NCBI RefSeq assembly: GCF_000003815.2
Contig: NC_049996.1
Span: 7,088,131 to 7,152,130, forward strand
Reading direction: 5' to 3'
DNA from: Branchiostoma floridae
Taxonomy: Eukaryota; Chordata; Leptocardii; Amphioxiformes; Branchiostomatidae
Length of the DNA stretch: 64,000 nucleotides
A program made the translations under genes and the position numbers. How positions within the stretch are numbered: position 1 is the stretch's first letter; the number at the start of each line of letters is the position of its first letter. Under the pieces are notes generated by a model, which ran no database searches, was not told the DNA's origin, and saw only the letters and a program-made list of their open reading frames with translations. Below, piece by piece: positions 23,505 to 34,900 of the stretch.

Positions 23505-26500
23505 ATGGACGTGTCGGTGTTGTACAAGTCCGCGGCGCTGGACCTGGGGATCCAGTGGGTTGGCTGGGCGGCGGCAGTGGTCTTCAGCACCGAGAAGTTT
23601 TTCGACTTGGCGGGGTCGGCAACATACGCCCTGCTGGCCTACCTGTCTCTTCAGTGGGGAGGGGGGCACTTCACCAGGCAGAAGGTACTGTTGTGTATAC
23701 TATGTTTTGTTGTGTGGAGGTATTATGGACGTTTCTGAAGGTCTTTAACCACTGTGCAGTAACATGAAAGACTACTAGTATATAAAGACTTCTATGAATG
23801 AGGTTTGGCACTGGAAAGTCATAATTTCCCCCAAGCAGATGTTATGACTATATGAGAACTGCTAATGCTACCGGTACTACACTGTAGTCTACTGTGATTT
23901 CTTTGTGCACATAAATGAGATTTGTAATGTAAAAGTTTGAAAATAGGCTATTGATCCATTTTCTTTCAATACGGAAGAAGTTATTGATGATGCCTTCTAA
24001 CTTTTTGCATGTGATGTCAAAGAAAACGAGGAATGTATTTTTGTAATCTAATGTTAACCTGAACAATATGTCCTTGTAACATTACCTAGATTCTCTAGGT
24101 TTATAGCACTCTATTATGATATCCTTGTATGTTGAACCTTCTCTAGGTCCAGACCACCCTAGTTCTGATCTGGGCCTTACGTCTTGGTTTTACCTGTTCC
24201 TGCGCGTGCTGAGAGAAGGGAAGGACCTTAGGTTTTTTAAGATCTTAAGACACTGTACAGTGTACTCTAACATTGTAACTCTTTGTATGTTAAACCATCT
24301 TCAGGTCCAGACCACCCTAGTGATGATCTTGGCTATACGTCTTGGCTCATACCTGTTCCTGCATGTACTGAGAGAAGGGAAGGATCTTACGTTTTAAGAC
24401 ACTGTACTACATTGTAACTCTTTGTCTCCTAAACCATTTGCAGGTCCAGACCACCCTAGTGCTGATCTGGGCTTTATGTCTGGGCTCTTACCTGTTCCTG
24501 AGAGTGAAGAGATAAGGCAAGAATCTTAGGTTTTATAACTAAGATCATAAGACACTTAACTATAACATTGTAACTCTTTTACAGGTCCAGACCACCCTAG
24601 TGCTGATCTGGGCTTTACATCTGGTTCCTACCTATTCCTACGTGTGCTGAGAGAAGGGAAGGATCTTAAGTTCTTAAGACACTGTACTATAACAACTCTT
24701 TGTCTCCTAAACCTCCAGGTCCAGACCACCCTAGTTCTAATCTGGGCCTTACGTCTGGGCTCCTACCTGTTCCTGAGAGTACTTAGAGAAGGGAAGGACA
24801 CAAGGTTTGACGAGGCCAAGCGGAACCCCGCCCATTTCCTGGTGTTCTGGACCCTCCAGGCTGTCTGGGTCTTCATCACCCTCCTGCCAACCCTCATCCT
24901 TAATGCCAAGTCCAGGGACAGGAGTCTGGGCTTCCAGGTCCGTCAATAGGTTTGAATGACTCACACCAAGACAGTAGAGTATTTATTTATTGATTTATTA
25001 GGAATGTACAGTAGATGCTGCTTACCTTGTATTTTAGAAATGTGCGAGTAGTGTACATGAGGAAATGGATGCTCCACTCTAGGTCCGATTAAGAAAAGCT
25101 TGTATTACTTCAAGCCATAGTTTCTGAGAGCACCCCATACTCAATATTCATGATAGACTATACTAAGTTACATAGATTGGAGGGGTGCTAACAACTGTCT
25201 TACTTCTTGAAAAAAAAGTAAATTTCATAATGTCATAACACTGTCTCACTCTGGCTTAAGTTTCATGACTGTCCTTGACAGTAGGTACACTCCATTTATG
25301 TAAAGTTGTATTTATTTCCCTGTTCATCATTATTTTCCTTAATGAAAATATAAAAGATCTTACTTTTCCTGTCATATGTCCCTGAACACATGTCAGTGTC
25401 AAGTCTCCAAATGTAAATTCCTGGTGTCCCATCCTCAATTTGTGGGATTCAGAACTCCATGTATATCAAATTATTTACTTGAACATGTGTTTGTTTTTTT
25501 CCATGTACAGGACTACCTTGGCTGGTCCATCTGGGCTGTGGGGATCCTCCTAGAGGCCGTGGCTGACTATCAGAAGTCTGACTTCAAGGCAGACCCTGAA
25601 AACTCTGGTATGCATTTTTAACATCTCTTTTTGAGCTTTAACTTCATGTTAAGTGCTGAAATTGTGTAGAATCATATTCTACATTATCTGTAAAAGAAGA
25701 TTTCCAGCTGCTTCGGTGTCATTGAAATGTATGCAAAATATAAAATCCCACACACACAAGTATACCTGTCCTTGGTGCTGAACACCACCGATATACATTC
25801 AAACATGCCTGTCCTTGGTGCTGAACACAATCCACTCACAACCAAACATACCTTGGTGCAGAACACAATCCACACACAGCCAAACATACCTGTCCTTGGT
25901 GCTGAACACAATCTACACACAGTCAAATATTCCTGTCCTTGGTGCTGAACACCATCCACACACATTCAAACATATCTGTCCTTGGTGCTGAACACCATCC
26001 ACACACATTCAAACATACCTGTCCATTTTGCTTGACACTATCCACATAGTAGTGACAGAAGAACCACGATCCACATGCAGTCATATCTGTCCCTGCCCTT
26101 ATTCCTCCATTGCACACACACACACACACAGACATGTACAAATGTACATACATACATACATATATACACAAACACACACATACATACACACACACACACA
26201 TACACATACACAAACACACACATACACAAACACACACATACACAAACACACACACATGTACATGTACACACACACACAATGTGAACATCACAGTTGTCTT
26301 TACATCATTTATACTCCAGGAAAGTTTATCCAGTCTGGCCTATGGAGTATCAGCCAGCACCCAAACTACCTTGGTGAGATCAGCCTGTGGTTGGGTCTGT
26401 ACATCACTGCAGCTGGAGTCCTGAGTGGCTGGGAACACATCAGTATTGTTTCCCCTATGTTTGTAGCCTTCTTGTTGTTAAAAGTCAGTGGGGTTCCCCT

Positions 26501-26594
26501 GTTAGATGAACTGGGCATGAAGAGGTGGGGAAACAACCCAGGGTATCTGGCTTATAGGGAGAGGACAGCAGTTTTGGTGCCTTATGTGTGGTAG
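23505..26594 (+). CDS. DUF1295 / steroid 5-alpha-reductase-like membrane protein
   Basis: Four exons, 23505-23684, 24719-24937, 25511-25607 and 26320-26594, join in phases 0, 0 and 1 to give 256 aa. The protein is strongly hydrophobic with about six membrane segments. Family signatures are RxLREGKDTRFDEAKRNPAHF near residue 85, WTLQAVWVFITLLP, and the C-terminal SGLWSISQHPNYLGEISLWLG with GVPLLDELGMKRWGNNPGY. Members of this family are putative ER or membrane oxidoreductases related to the steroid reductase C-terminal domain; substrate unknown. The ATG at 23505 was chosen because it follows an acceptor at 23499 and matches the usual short N-terminus; an in-frame ATG at 23478 is the alternative. 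Exon 2 and the terminal exon are both partly duplicated nearby. Confidence 0.85.
24145..24745 (+). repeat. Five tandem copies of the DUF1295 exon-2 acceptor and 5' end
   Basis: The AG/GTCCAGACCACCCTAG acceptor and about 80-100 bp of following coding sequence (VQTTLVLIWALRLGSYLFL) occur at 24147, 24305, 24444, 24585 and 24719, spaced 158, 139, 141 and 134 bp. Only the last continues into the full exon. Upstream copies run into stop codons or frameshifts soon after the GKD motif. Intron sequence between units is also shared, so this is a tandem DNA duplication. Confidence 0.92.
25765..26035. repeat. Intronic minisatellite, about 41-43-bp unit
   Basis: Six to seven copies of a unit centred on CCTGTCCTTGGTGCTGAACA followed by C-A-rich sequence lie in the last intron of the DUF1295 gene. 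The core word CCTTGGTGCTGAAC also occurs singly near 16712 and 17238, so the motif is dispersed. Confidence 0.85.
26112..26280. repeat. (CA)n / (CATA)n microsatellite
   Basis: Long CA-rich simple repeat interrupted by TA steps. It gives His/Thr-rich and Cys/Val-rich reading frames on the two strands that are not genes. It ends about 40 bp before the last exon of the DUF1295 gene. Confidence 0.95.
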
Positions 26595-26744
26595 TGTAAT
26601 TATAGTAAGATGCATCATTTTTTTCTGGTTCAATATGTGCTTGCTATACCTATACCTATGTGCTGTAGGTCAAAGTGAACTTAGAGATAGTACCAATATA
26701 GAATATTTAAGCATATACAAAACTTTCAATGGGTTTAGGTTTTT

Positions 26745-27300
26745 GTTTTTTTCTCTCCCGTGCTTGTTGCCTTCCTGTTGTTAAAACTAATAAAAGTCAG
26801 TGGGGTTCCCCTGTTGGATGAACTGGGCATGAAGAGATGGGGAAACAACCCAGGGTATCTGGCTTATAGGGAGAGGACAGCAGTTTTGGTGCCTTATGTG
26901 TGGTAGTATGATTTACAGTAATATGCATTTATCGACTCAGAGTACTTATATTCTGGTTCAATGACTGCTTGATACAAACACCAGCAAAGGAAGCAAAATA
27001 AGACAGTGGTGTCCCTTTTGCACTTCTAGCCATATGTGCTATAGTTCAAAATGAACTTTAAAGACCTTAATAACAGTAAAAAAATATAGACTGTATTTCA
27101 TCATGAACAAAAGTTTCAATGGTACTTTTTTTGGTGTGTTTTTTTCTCTCCCATGTCTGTTGCCTTCCTGTTGGTAAAAGTTAATGGGGTCCCTCTGCTA
27201 GATAGGTAAGGGATAAAGAAGGTTGGGGAACAACCCAGGGAATATTGTTTATATATAGAGACAATCTTGGTGCCTTTTGTGTGGTGAAGTTATGATAAGT
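26745..27300 (+). pseudogene. Two extra copies of the DUF1295 terminal exon
   Basis: Copy 2 (about 26760-26970) repeats the last 36 codons nearly unchanged, from SGVPLLDELGMKRWGNN to PYVW and the TAG at about 26905, plus matching 3' flank. It could serve as an alternative last exon. Copy 3 (about 27145-27300) is decayed, with a stop in GVPLLD and lost codons. Each copy starts inside the parent exon (near VAFLLLK) and includes downstream sequence, so the duplicated unit is the exon 3' part plus flank. Confidence 0.85.
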
Positions 27301-29990
27301 TAGTTGACTTACACTTTACTTAAGGGGGAGACACAAACACTCAGGCTACTCTTAATTCCTTTTCTCAATTATCTATGATTGTGTAAGGGGGCCATGTTAC
27401 CCTCAAAATTGATAAATAAAATGAAATGTTTGCATTACATGTATGTTCTCTTTAACTTGATTATCTATGAGCAGAATATAGGTATTTTCTGAGACAAGGC
27501 AGTTACTCAAGCAACTAGATATGGCTTTGGAAATGGTCAGGCATTTCAGATAGTATCCACTATCTTTTGTCAGTGACAGAGACACAGTCAGTGACACTGA
27601 TGTCTAACCTTCATCAACATACATGTAATGTGGCACTTATTGGAGGTAGCTAAAAAGAACAACTTTTCCAACTTTCACAGTTATTATTCCACACTCAGGC
27701 AAATGTGTAGATAAATTCTACTTTTGGGAAAGAGAAGGAAATGTATACTTCTATTGTTGTCATGTTGTTTAGGAGATTACTTGATATGTGTACAGTTTGT
27801 ACATGTATACAATATTTGAATACGTGTAAGTGGGAAAGTCTGTGAACAAAGCTGAGGGAAATTTCTGAAAGACACAGGTATTGTCATGTATTCATTTTTT
27901 TTTAAATTTCATCTTATTGAAAAAGGTCTTGGAAAAATTCTCTGACAAAATTAAAATGCATATTTACTCTAATACCTGAGAAATATACAATGAATTTAAA
28001 ATCATCTAAATCCCTGAAAGTGTGTGTGAATATTGCACATTTGAGTCATATTTTCATAGATCCAACAATTAGACATTGAACACATTAAAAAAGATTCTAC
28101 TTAGCACTACATTTACTGTTACAGTTGCATGCATTCAAGCTATATTTACTTGCATTGCTGCAGGAATCTTACACTTCTGCAGAAGGTCATAAAAGTGCAT
28201 TTATATACACAAGGACAAAAGACAACAACTAGAAACATATTAACTTGTGCATTTGGCAACAACATATTGTGTAAAATTAATAGTCAATAGTATCTGCTTA
28301 CAGAACAACAAATGCCTTAGTTAGCAATACAAAATTGACATCCGATTCTGAAAATTCTTAGCCCGAAGAGCAATTTGTTACATACCAAATAGTAAAAACA
28401 TTGAGGTATAGGTGTACAGGAACAATTGCAAATTGTAAGTACTCATTTACTACGTGATAAAGGTATATTGTAAGTGTATTCACTATCAATGTTATATACA
28501 TTTGTGTTTGTAGAGCACTTTGTCGTATCTATAAGTAACTACAAGAAACTATTCAATTGGACAATACAATGTATGATGAAACTGGAATTTTTGGCTTATC
28601 CCAAATTGTTTTTCGTGCCTTCTCTGGTACTATTGTACCTGTATCTAGACACCAGGGCACATAATAGTAGCTCTCACACATACATGTACTTCCTTTGATC
28701 GATCATCCCAGTATATTTTGACTATTCTAACTAAATTCCATCATTCTGACTCTAGATCAGAGAATGAACCAGACCAGTAAAAAAAGTACAAAGTTAACAC
28801 ATAATTTTGAATCCTCTCCAACAAAAGAAAATTTAATGTAATATTTGCTTTTTCAAAATATTTATACGTTTGTGCTCAAAGTAATATTTCTACATGTGAG
28901 TATCCAATTATAAGGCAAAACAGTACAGTAAGAGTACAGTAAAATGGAGAAAATTATATTCTACTGACATGGCATCCCAATTTGATTAGATTTTCAAAGG
29001 CTGGATGAGAAATAACATATTATTCAACAAATAAGATAATTCATGGTGAGAAAGAATGAACCCATCTCATGGAAAATGGTTGACAAATATACATGATAGA
29101 CAAAAGAGATTACAACATGATACTTTTTTAGTATGACAATTAATAAGCCTATTTGCATTTACCAGTACGCATGCGCGGAATTTCCTTAGCAACGAAAAAA
29201 GTGAGATAAACAAGTCGCGTTCGACAGGGCAGCGTGTGTCCAGGTACAATGTTCAAGTGTCGAGATTTTTAGCCTCTACGCGGCGTTAACGGCAGCTACC
29301 CGCCTGGATCTGATGTTCCAACGATGTCCTAAACCTTGTGTACCTGAAACACCGTGTTCAGTTTCGCTTCAGAGGAATTTACGGTACGTTTTTTGACGGT
29401 ATCCAAGCAAGTGTTACCACAGTGAGTGATACGCATGCATCCCTCCCCCATGCACGATGCCATCTATCTTTGCCGCTTACTTATAGAATTTTTGTCCATT
29501 CTCACTACAGCCAGGTTTTTGTCTGTAAAGGTTACCAGTGCGACATAATTAGGAAATTTTAACCTACGTATGTTATAAACCGTAAAAATGTTAGCTAAAA
29601 TGCACGACCTTGTGTCTTCACAATAATGAAAGCCGATATGGTCACTGTCTCGTGATCTCTCGTGTCCGGACATGACCCCGCTTGCACTGACTGAGGAGCT
29701 TTCGTACTGTGACCAACACTTTGATTAGAAAGATAAAAAGATGTTAAGAACCAACAGCGAGTACACTAATAATCGCAGTAAATGGCTTGGATGTCCGTAT
29801 TAGTATTAAACTGGTGCTTTACGTTGAAAAATTGTACTAATAAATGTGCAAGCAAGGTCGCTGCAAGTTATGCAAACGTGACGGTGGGGAGGGGTGCATG
29901 TAGAATGTGCATTGAAGTGTATTGCGCTTTAAAGCTGTATTTTTTGTTTAAGTGTTGATATTTGCTTTTTTTAAGGTGCCGGAGTTCAAC
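27301..29990. other. Intergenic region without recognised genes
   Basis: AT-rich sequence between the DUF1295 gene and the transposase relic. Short ORFs are not supported by codon content or similarity that I can recognise. A more GC- and CpG-rich patch at about 29160-29420 could be a promoter, but I see no exon attached to it. Confidence 0.5.
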
Positions 29991-30838
29991 ATGAGGCTGT
30001 GTGCAGTGGTCGGCTGCGGTAATGGAGCATATCAACCAAGGCGGTTTCAACCTCCTTGTATCAACTTTAAAAAAAGGAAGTCAGGGACATGTCCAAATAA
30101 AAACATGGAAAAAAAAAGGATTTTGATGACGCAACTGTCCCCAACCTTTCCAGCTATGCATTTCCCACTGACAAGAAAGACCCATGGTCGGACAAAACTG
30201 TTCTTGCTCACAGATTGCCAACACTTGGGTTCGCTTCCAGTCTGTTACACTACAACCACTGATAGTATGGCCAAGTAGAGCTGCAATTTCCAAGACCTTG
30301 CCACCACAGTTCAAGAAACAATGTAGTAGAATAAGATGCATAATTGATTGTACAGAAATATTTATTGAGAGACCTAGATCTTTAGACTTACAGGCCTCCA
30401 CATGGTATGACTATAAAAACACAATACTTTAAAGCCGTTTGTAGGGATCACACCAAATGGGCACATCTCCTATGGCGGAAGAGCCTCTGATGTGTTCATT
30501 ACCTGGGACTGTGGCTTTTTAGATTTAGTTGATCCAAATGACGTTATAAAAATAATGGCAGATAGGGGATTTCCAATCCAGGAGGACCTGATGCTGCTGA
30601 ATGCAACACTAGAAATACCACCAGCAGCATAGGGGAGGCGACACATGACAAGAGACAAAGTAAAGAAAACAAAAACTGTTGCAAACTTGAGGATCCGCGT
30701 AGAGCGTGCTAACAATCGACTGAAGGACTTCAAAATCCTGGAGGGTACATTTCCCATAACACTCATGTCAGCAGTAGATGACATTATCAAGGTCTGTGCT
30801 GCATTGGTTCGGAACCTGCAGCCAGACTTGGTCAAATA
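29991..30838 (+). pseudogene. THAP-like / DDE_Tnp_4 (Harbinger-type) transposase relic
   Basis: A THAP-like zinc-binding start (MRLCAVVGCGNGAYQ) at 29991 is followed by frame-broken pieces of a DDE transposase. At about 30260-30425 there is a block with RCIIDCTEIFIERPRSLDLQ; after a frameshift, GGRASDVFITWDCGFLDL and then MADRGFPIQEDL near 30555; after an in-frame stop, KTKTVANLRIRVERANNRL and a final NLQPDLVK ending at a stop at 30838. The first and second catalytic Asp contexts (IDCTE, ADRGF) are visible. Stops and frame changes make it non-functional. No terminal inverted repeats were identified. Confidence 0.85.
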
Positions 30839-30841
30839 AAC

Positions 30842-31959
30842 AGTTGGCATACAAGCCATTCAAGTTGGCAGAGATAAACTGTATTGAATTGCTGGCAGCT
30901 GAGTGCCAGTGACTTTTTTAATGATCCTTTACTGATTATGTTGTGATAGCAGGAAACTGTGACCGATGATAATAATTACAATGTAATGAAGATGTAATAG
31001 ATAAAAGTGGATCCTTTCTGTAGCATGTCATCAAATGTATTCTCAAACATTTTTCATACATTAAGTTGTGAGTTCTGTACATCTATGCTGCCATACTGGT
31101 GGTGATGTAGGAACATATTTTTTGGAATAAAATCAACGGGATCTTACTGTTGCCTTTGTTCATGAAGTGGCTTGTGTAATGGGAAATGATTTATCGAACA
31201 GACAAACTAACAAACTAGCAGTAGGAGCTCACAATAATTATGTTTTCCCGGTATGGATAAAATTGCTCTTGCTGGTGTCTTCTTTTCATTTCTTTTTCTA
31301 CTGTCAGGAACCAATCAGAGCTTATAACTGCCATGAACCAATCAATTTTAGAACTGCATTAGCAAATTAGCAGTATAACTATGAAGAACCGTCCTGTGTC
31401 TTAGCTCTTCATGTGTATAAACTTCCGCCTCCTCATCCATTACGGCCGGAACGAAAATGAAAAAAAAAACTCCACTTACTTCATATACTGTCAGTAAAAC
31501 ACAAACACACGTCTTACACCAGACTTCAAAAACTTAAAATTATCTTTATTCTTAACTGACAGTTCTAGAATCTTCTTTAGAACAGGTGTACGTTCGTACC
31601 TGTCATGTGGGAACACCTGCGGCGCCGCACGGCGCGGCGCGGAGCGCCATCTCCTTAAACAAACGCTGACACTACACACGCGTGACGCAACACTGGGTTG
31701 GCAAGTTATCTCCCAAAATGGCCGATTTTACCCGTCATGCATTTCGCGCCGGTAATTGCGAATAGGCTTATTGGTTATAAACTGCAGAGTTTTATGGAAT
31801 CTGTTGAAGGAAAACACGGGGTACAACAGGACCTTAGATAATACTGTCTGGCAGACTTATTAAGACGTTTAAGTTTGATACATTTACTTGACAGAGATAA
31901 GCTGAAAGTCTGCTTTTAATATTTTGTGGTTAATAATTAGGATATTCCTACACTTTATC
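30842..31959. other. Intergenic region with a CpG-rich patch
   Basis: Downstream of the 3' end of the CARD/NTase-TPR gene. At about 31600-31760 there is a GC-rich stretch (GGCGCCGCACGGCGCGGCGC) next to a YY1-like AAAATGGCCG and a short plus-strand open frame from the ATG at about 31718 to a phase-1 donor. It may be a promoter or first exon. I found no following exon, so it is not called as a gene. Confidence 0.35.
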
Positions 31960-34900
31960 TTAAATCTTGGGCAGACCTAAACTGTCAGTTTCATGTACTA
32001 CTAGGTTTTTCTCTATTGATTTTATCAATGGATGACTTTTCTCCTGAGGGTAAATCTGCCTTGCCATATGCAAAGCTTCTTGGCAGAGGCTTATTGCTTT
32101 TCTGTGATCACCAAGGAAGTGCCAAGCTGCTGATAGTTTATTGAGTGACCTGGCAATGTAAGGATGTGCTGTACTCTGACCATAGATGTGTCTGTACATC
32201 TGCAGTGCCTGTTCATAGTAGGTGATTGCTTTACTGTAATCACCCAGATAGTTCCAGGCTGACCCCAGGTTGTTGAGTGAGGATGCAACGTCAGGATGTG
32301 CTGTAGTCTGACCATAGAGACTTCTACACATCTGCAGTGCCTGTTCATAGAAGCTGATTGCTTTTCTGTAATCACCGAAACTTTGGTAGGCTGACCCCAG
32401 GTTATCGAGTAACACTGCTATCTTAGGATGCTCTGTCCTCTGACCATAAATACTTATAAACATCTGCAGTGCCTGTTCACAATACCTGATCGCTTTCTTG
32501 TGATCGCCCAGATTATGCCAGGTTATCCCCAGGTTGTTGAGTGAGGATGCAATGTCAGGGTGTGGTGTAGTCTGACCATAGATACTTCTACACATCTGCA
32601 GTGCCTGTTCATGGTAGCTGATTGCTCTTCTGGAATCACCCAGGTTATGCCAGGCTATTCCTAGATTTCTGAGTGAACTTGCAATGTCAGGATGTGCTGT
32701 ACTCTGACCATAGATACCCCTACCCATCTGCAGTGCCTGTTCATTGTAGCTAATTGCTTTTCTTTCATCACCCACCTTACACCAGGTTAGTCCCAGATTA
32801 TTAAGTGAAGTGGCAATGTCAGGGTGTGGTGTATGTGGACCATAGATACTCCTGTACATCTCCAGTGCCTGTTCTTGGTAGCTGATTGCTTTTCTGTAAT
32901 CACCCAGATTATGCCAGGCTAGTCCTAGATTCTTGAGTGAACTTGTAATGCCAGAATGTGCTGTACTCTGACCATAGATACCCCTGTACATCTTCAGTAC
33001 CTGTTCATGGTAGCTGATAGCTTTTCTGTAATCACCAAGGTTATTCCAGGTTAGTCCTAGATTTCCAAGTGAAGTGGCAATGCCAGAATGTGCTGTACTC
33101 TGACCATAGATATTCCTGTACATCTGCAGTGCCTGTTCATGGTAGCTGATAGCTTTTCTGTAATCACCCAGGGTATGCCAGCTTAGTCCTAGATTATTGA
33201 GTGAAGTGGCAATGTCAGGGTGTGGTGTATGTGGACCATAGATACTCCTGTACATCTGCAGTACCTGTTCATGGTAGCTGATTGCTTTTCTATAATCACC
33301 CAGGTTATGCCAGTCTTGTCCTAGATTACTGAGTGAAGTGGCAATGTCAGGGTTTGGTGTACTCAGACCATGTATACTCCTGTACATCTCCAGTGCCAGT
33401 TCATGGTAGCTGATTGCTTTATTGTAATCACCCACACTATAGTAAGCATCCCCAAGGTTTCTCATTATGGTTATTTTCTCATTAGTGATAACCTCACCTT
33501 TTTCCAGGGCCATATGATAGTAACTAATAGCTAGCCTGTATTTCGATAACTCGTAGTGCATCATTCCTAGTCTACTTGGAGAATTGTCATAGAACTCAGC
33601 AACTGTATTTTGAATTTTAGCTGACTTCTCATTCAAAATAGTTTTGAGGGGACTTGCTGTGCAATAGTATCTAAAAAGCTGCTTTTCATTTGATAGATGG
33701 AAAACAGGTTTTAGTACATTTGATTGTACTTCATTGTTCAGTGGAGATGATACCTGTCCGTACAGTGTTGTTTGCATTGAGGCCAAAACTGACAAGTTCT
33801 CCTTCTGTCCGAAATTTGCAATGTATGTTCTGAGTCTGAGTTCTGCTGAGATGCTGGTAAGCACTGTCAGGTGGTGTGCGTTTCTAGGACTGATCACCTG
33901 TTGTTTTTCCATTTCTTCTATAGTCTCCCAGACGGTGGTAGGTGTAATACCTGAAGACAGCGCCAAGCAGTCTACTGCTACAGCTGGAAAGCGGTAGATT
34001 TCTTTCTTTAGATTATTGAGTCTTGCTGTAATGGTTTCTTCATTGCTGTATGTTTGAATATTTCCCCTTGGCACCTCCTGCACCAAGTGTTGAGCCATTT
34101 TACTCCCATCAACTTGCAGTATTGTCACTGTGAGGCCAATGTACATATCAATCAACTCCTGATCCCCTGCCATCAGGCATGGGTTTCTTAATATATTGGC
34201 AAGGTGATAGCCTTCCTTCAGGTATAATGTGACATCGTTTTGTAGTATTGAAACCATGTTTTCTGGGGTGCAAATGAGTTCATTTGGTGGTTGGCTTGTA
34301 GTTCCCTGCCTGCCAAGTGGAGTCTTGCTTGCCTTTGGCATGGAGCCATCAAAGGAAAACCCACGTGGTGTAACAGAGTCATAGTACCAGTTGTCAAGGG
34401 GATTCTCAGAGGAGAAGTTATTGAGACATTTTATTTCCATTCGTGGGAGAATGGTTTCTCCCAGGTTGACCACCTTGAAGTGTAGGTAGTGGGTGAGGTG
34501 GTAGAAATATGCAAGACAGTCTTCACTTTCTTCCTCTACCAAGATGGCAAACTCTAGGTCTGAGTATGGAGTTACCAGTCCTGTGGCCTGTGAACCCAAA
34601 CCTATCAGGGCATACTTACAGGGAGGGGGGCCCATTAACCCAATACACTCTTCTACAAGCAGGCTGATGAACTCCTTCCTTTGTCGTGCAATTTTCTCAA
34701 ACAAGTGCCTGACAGCCTGAGCTCGTTTTGCCTCTATCACCTTGACATATGGGTCATCCTCATCATATACATAGGGGTCCAGCTGCTGGTCAATGGTTTC
34801 CATCTCCAGCTTGATCTGGTCCCGCACCTCCTTCAACTGTCTCTTATGTTTTTCTGTGTCATCTTTGCATATATTGCAATGAATACCTAAGGTACATTTC

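Noticed and set aside
26028-26294. His/Thr-rich and Cys/Val-rich ORFs
   Set aside because: Both arise from the CA/TG microsatellite.
31715-31760. First exon of a plus-strand gene (ATG in AAAATGGCCG, phase-1 donor)
   Set aside because: No downstream plus-strand exon could be found; it would run through the antisense strand of the TPR gene.
33734-33997. Plus-strand ORFs opposite the TPR/nucleotidyltransferase exon
   Set aside because: Shadows of the minus-strand coding exon.
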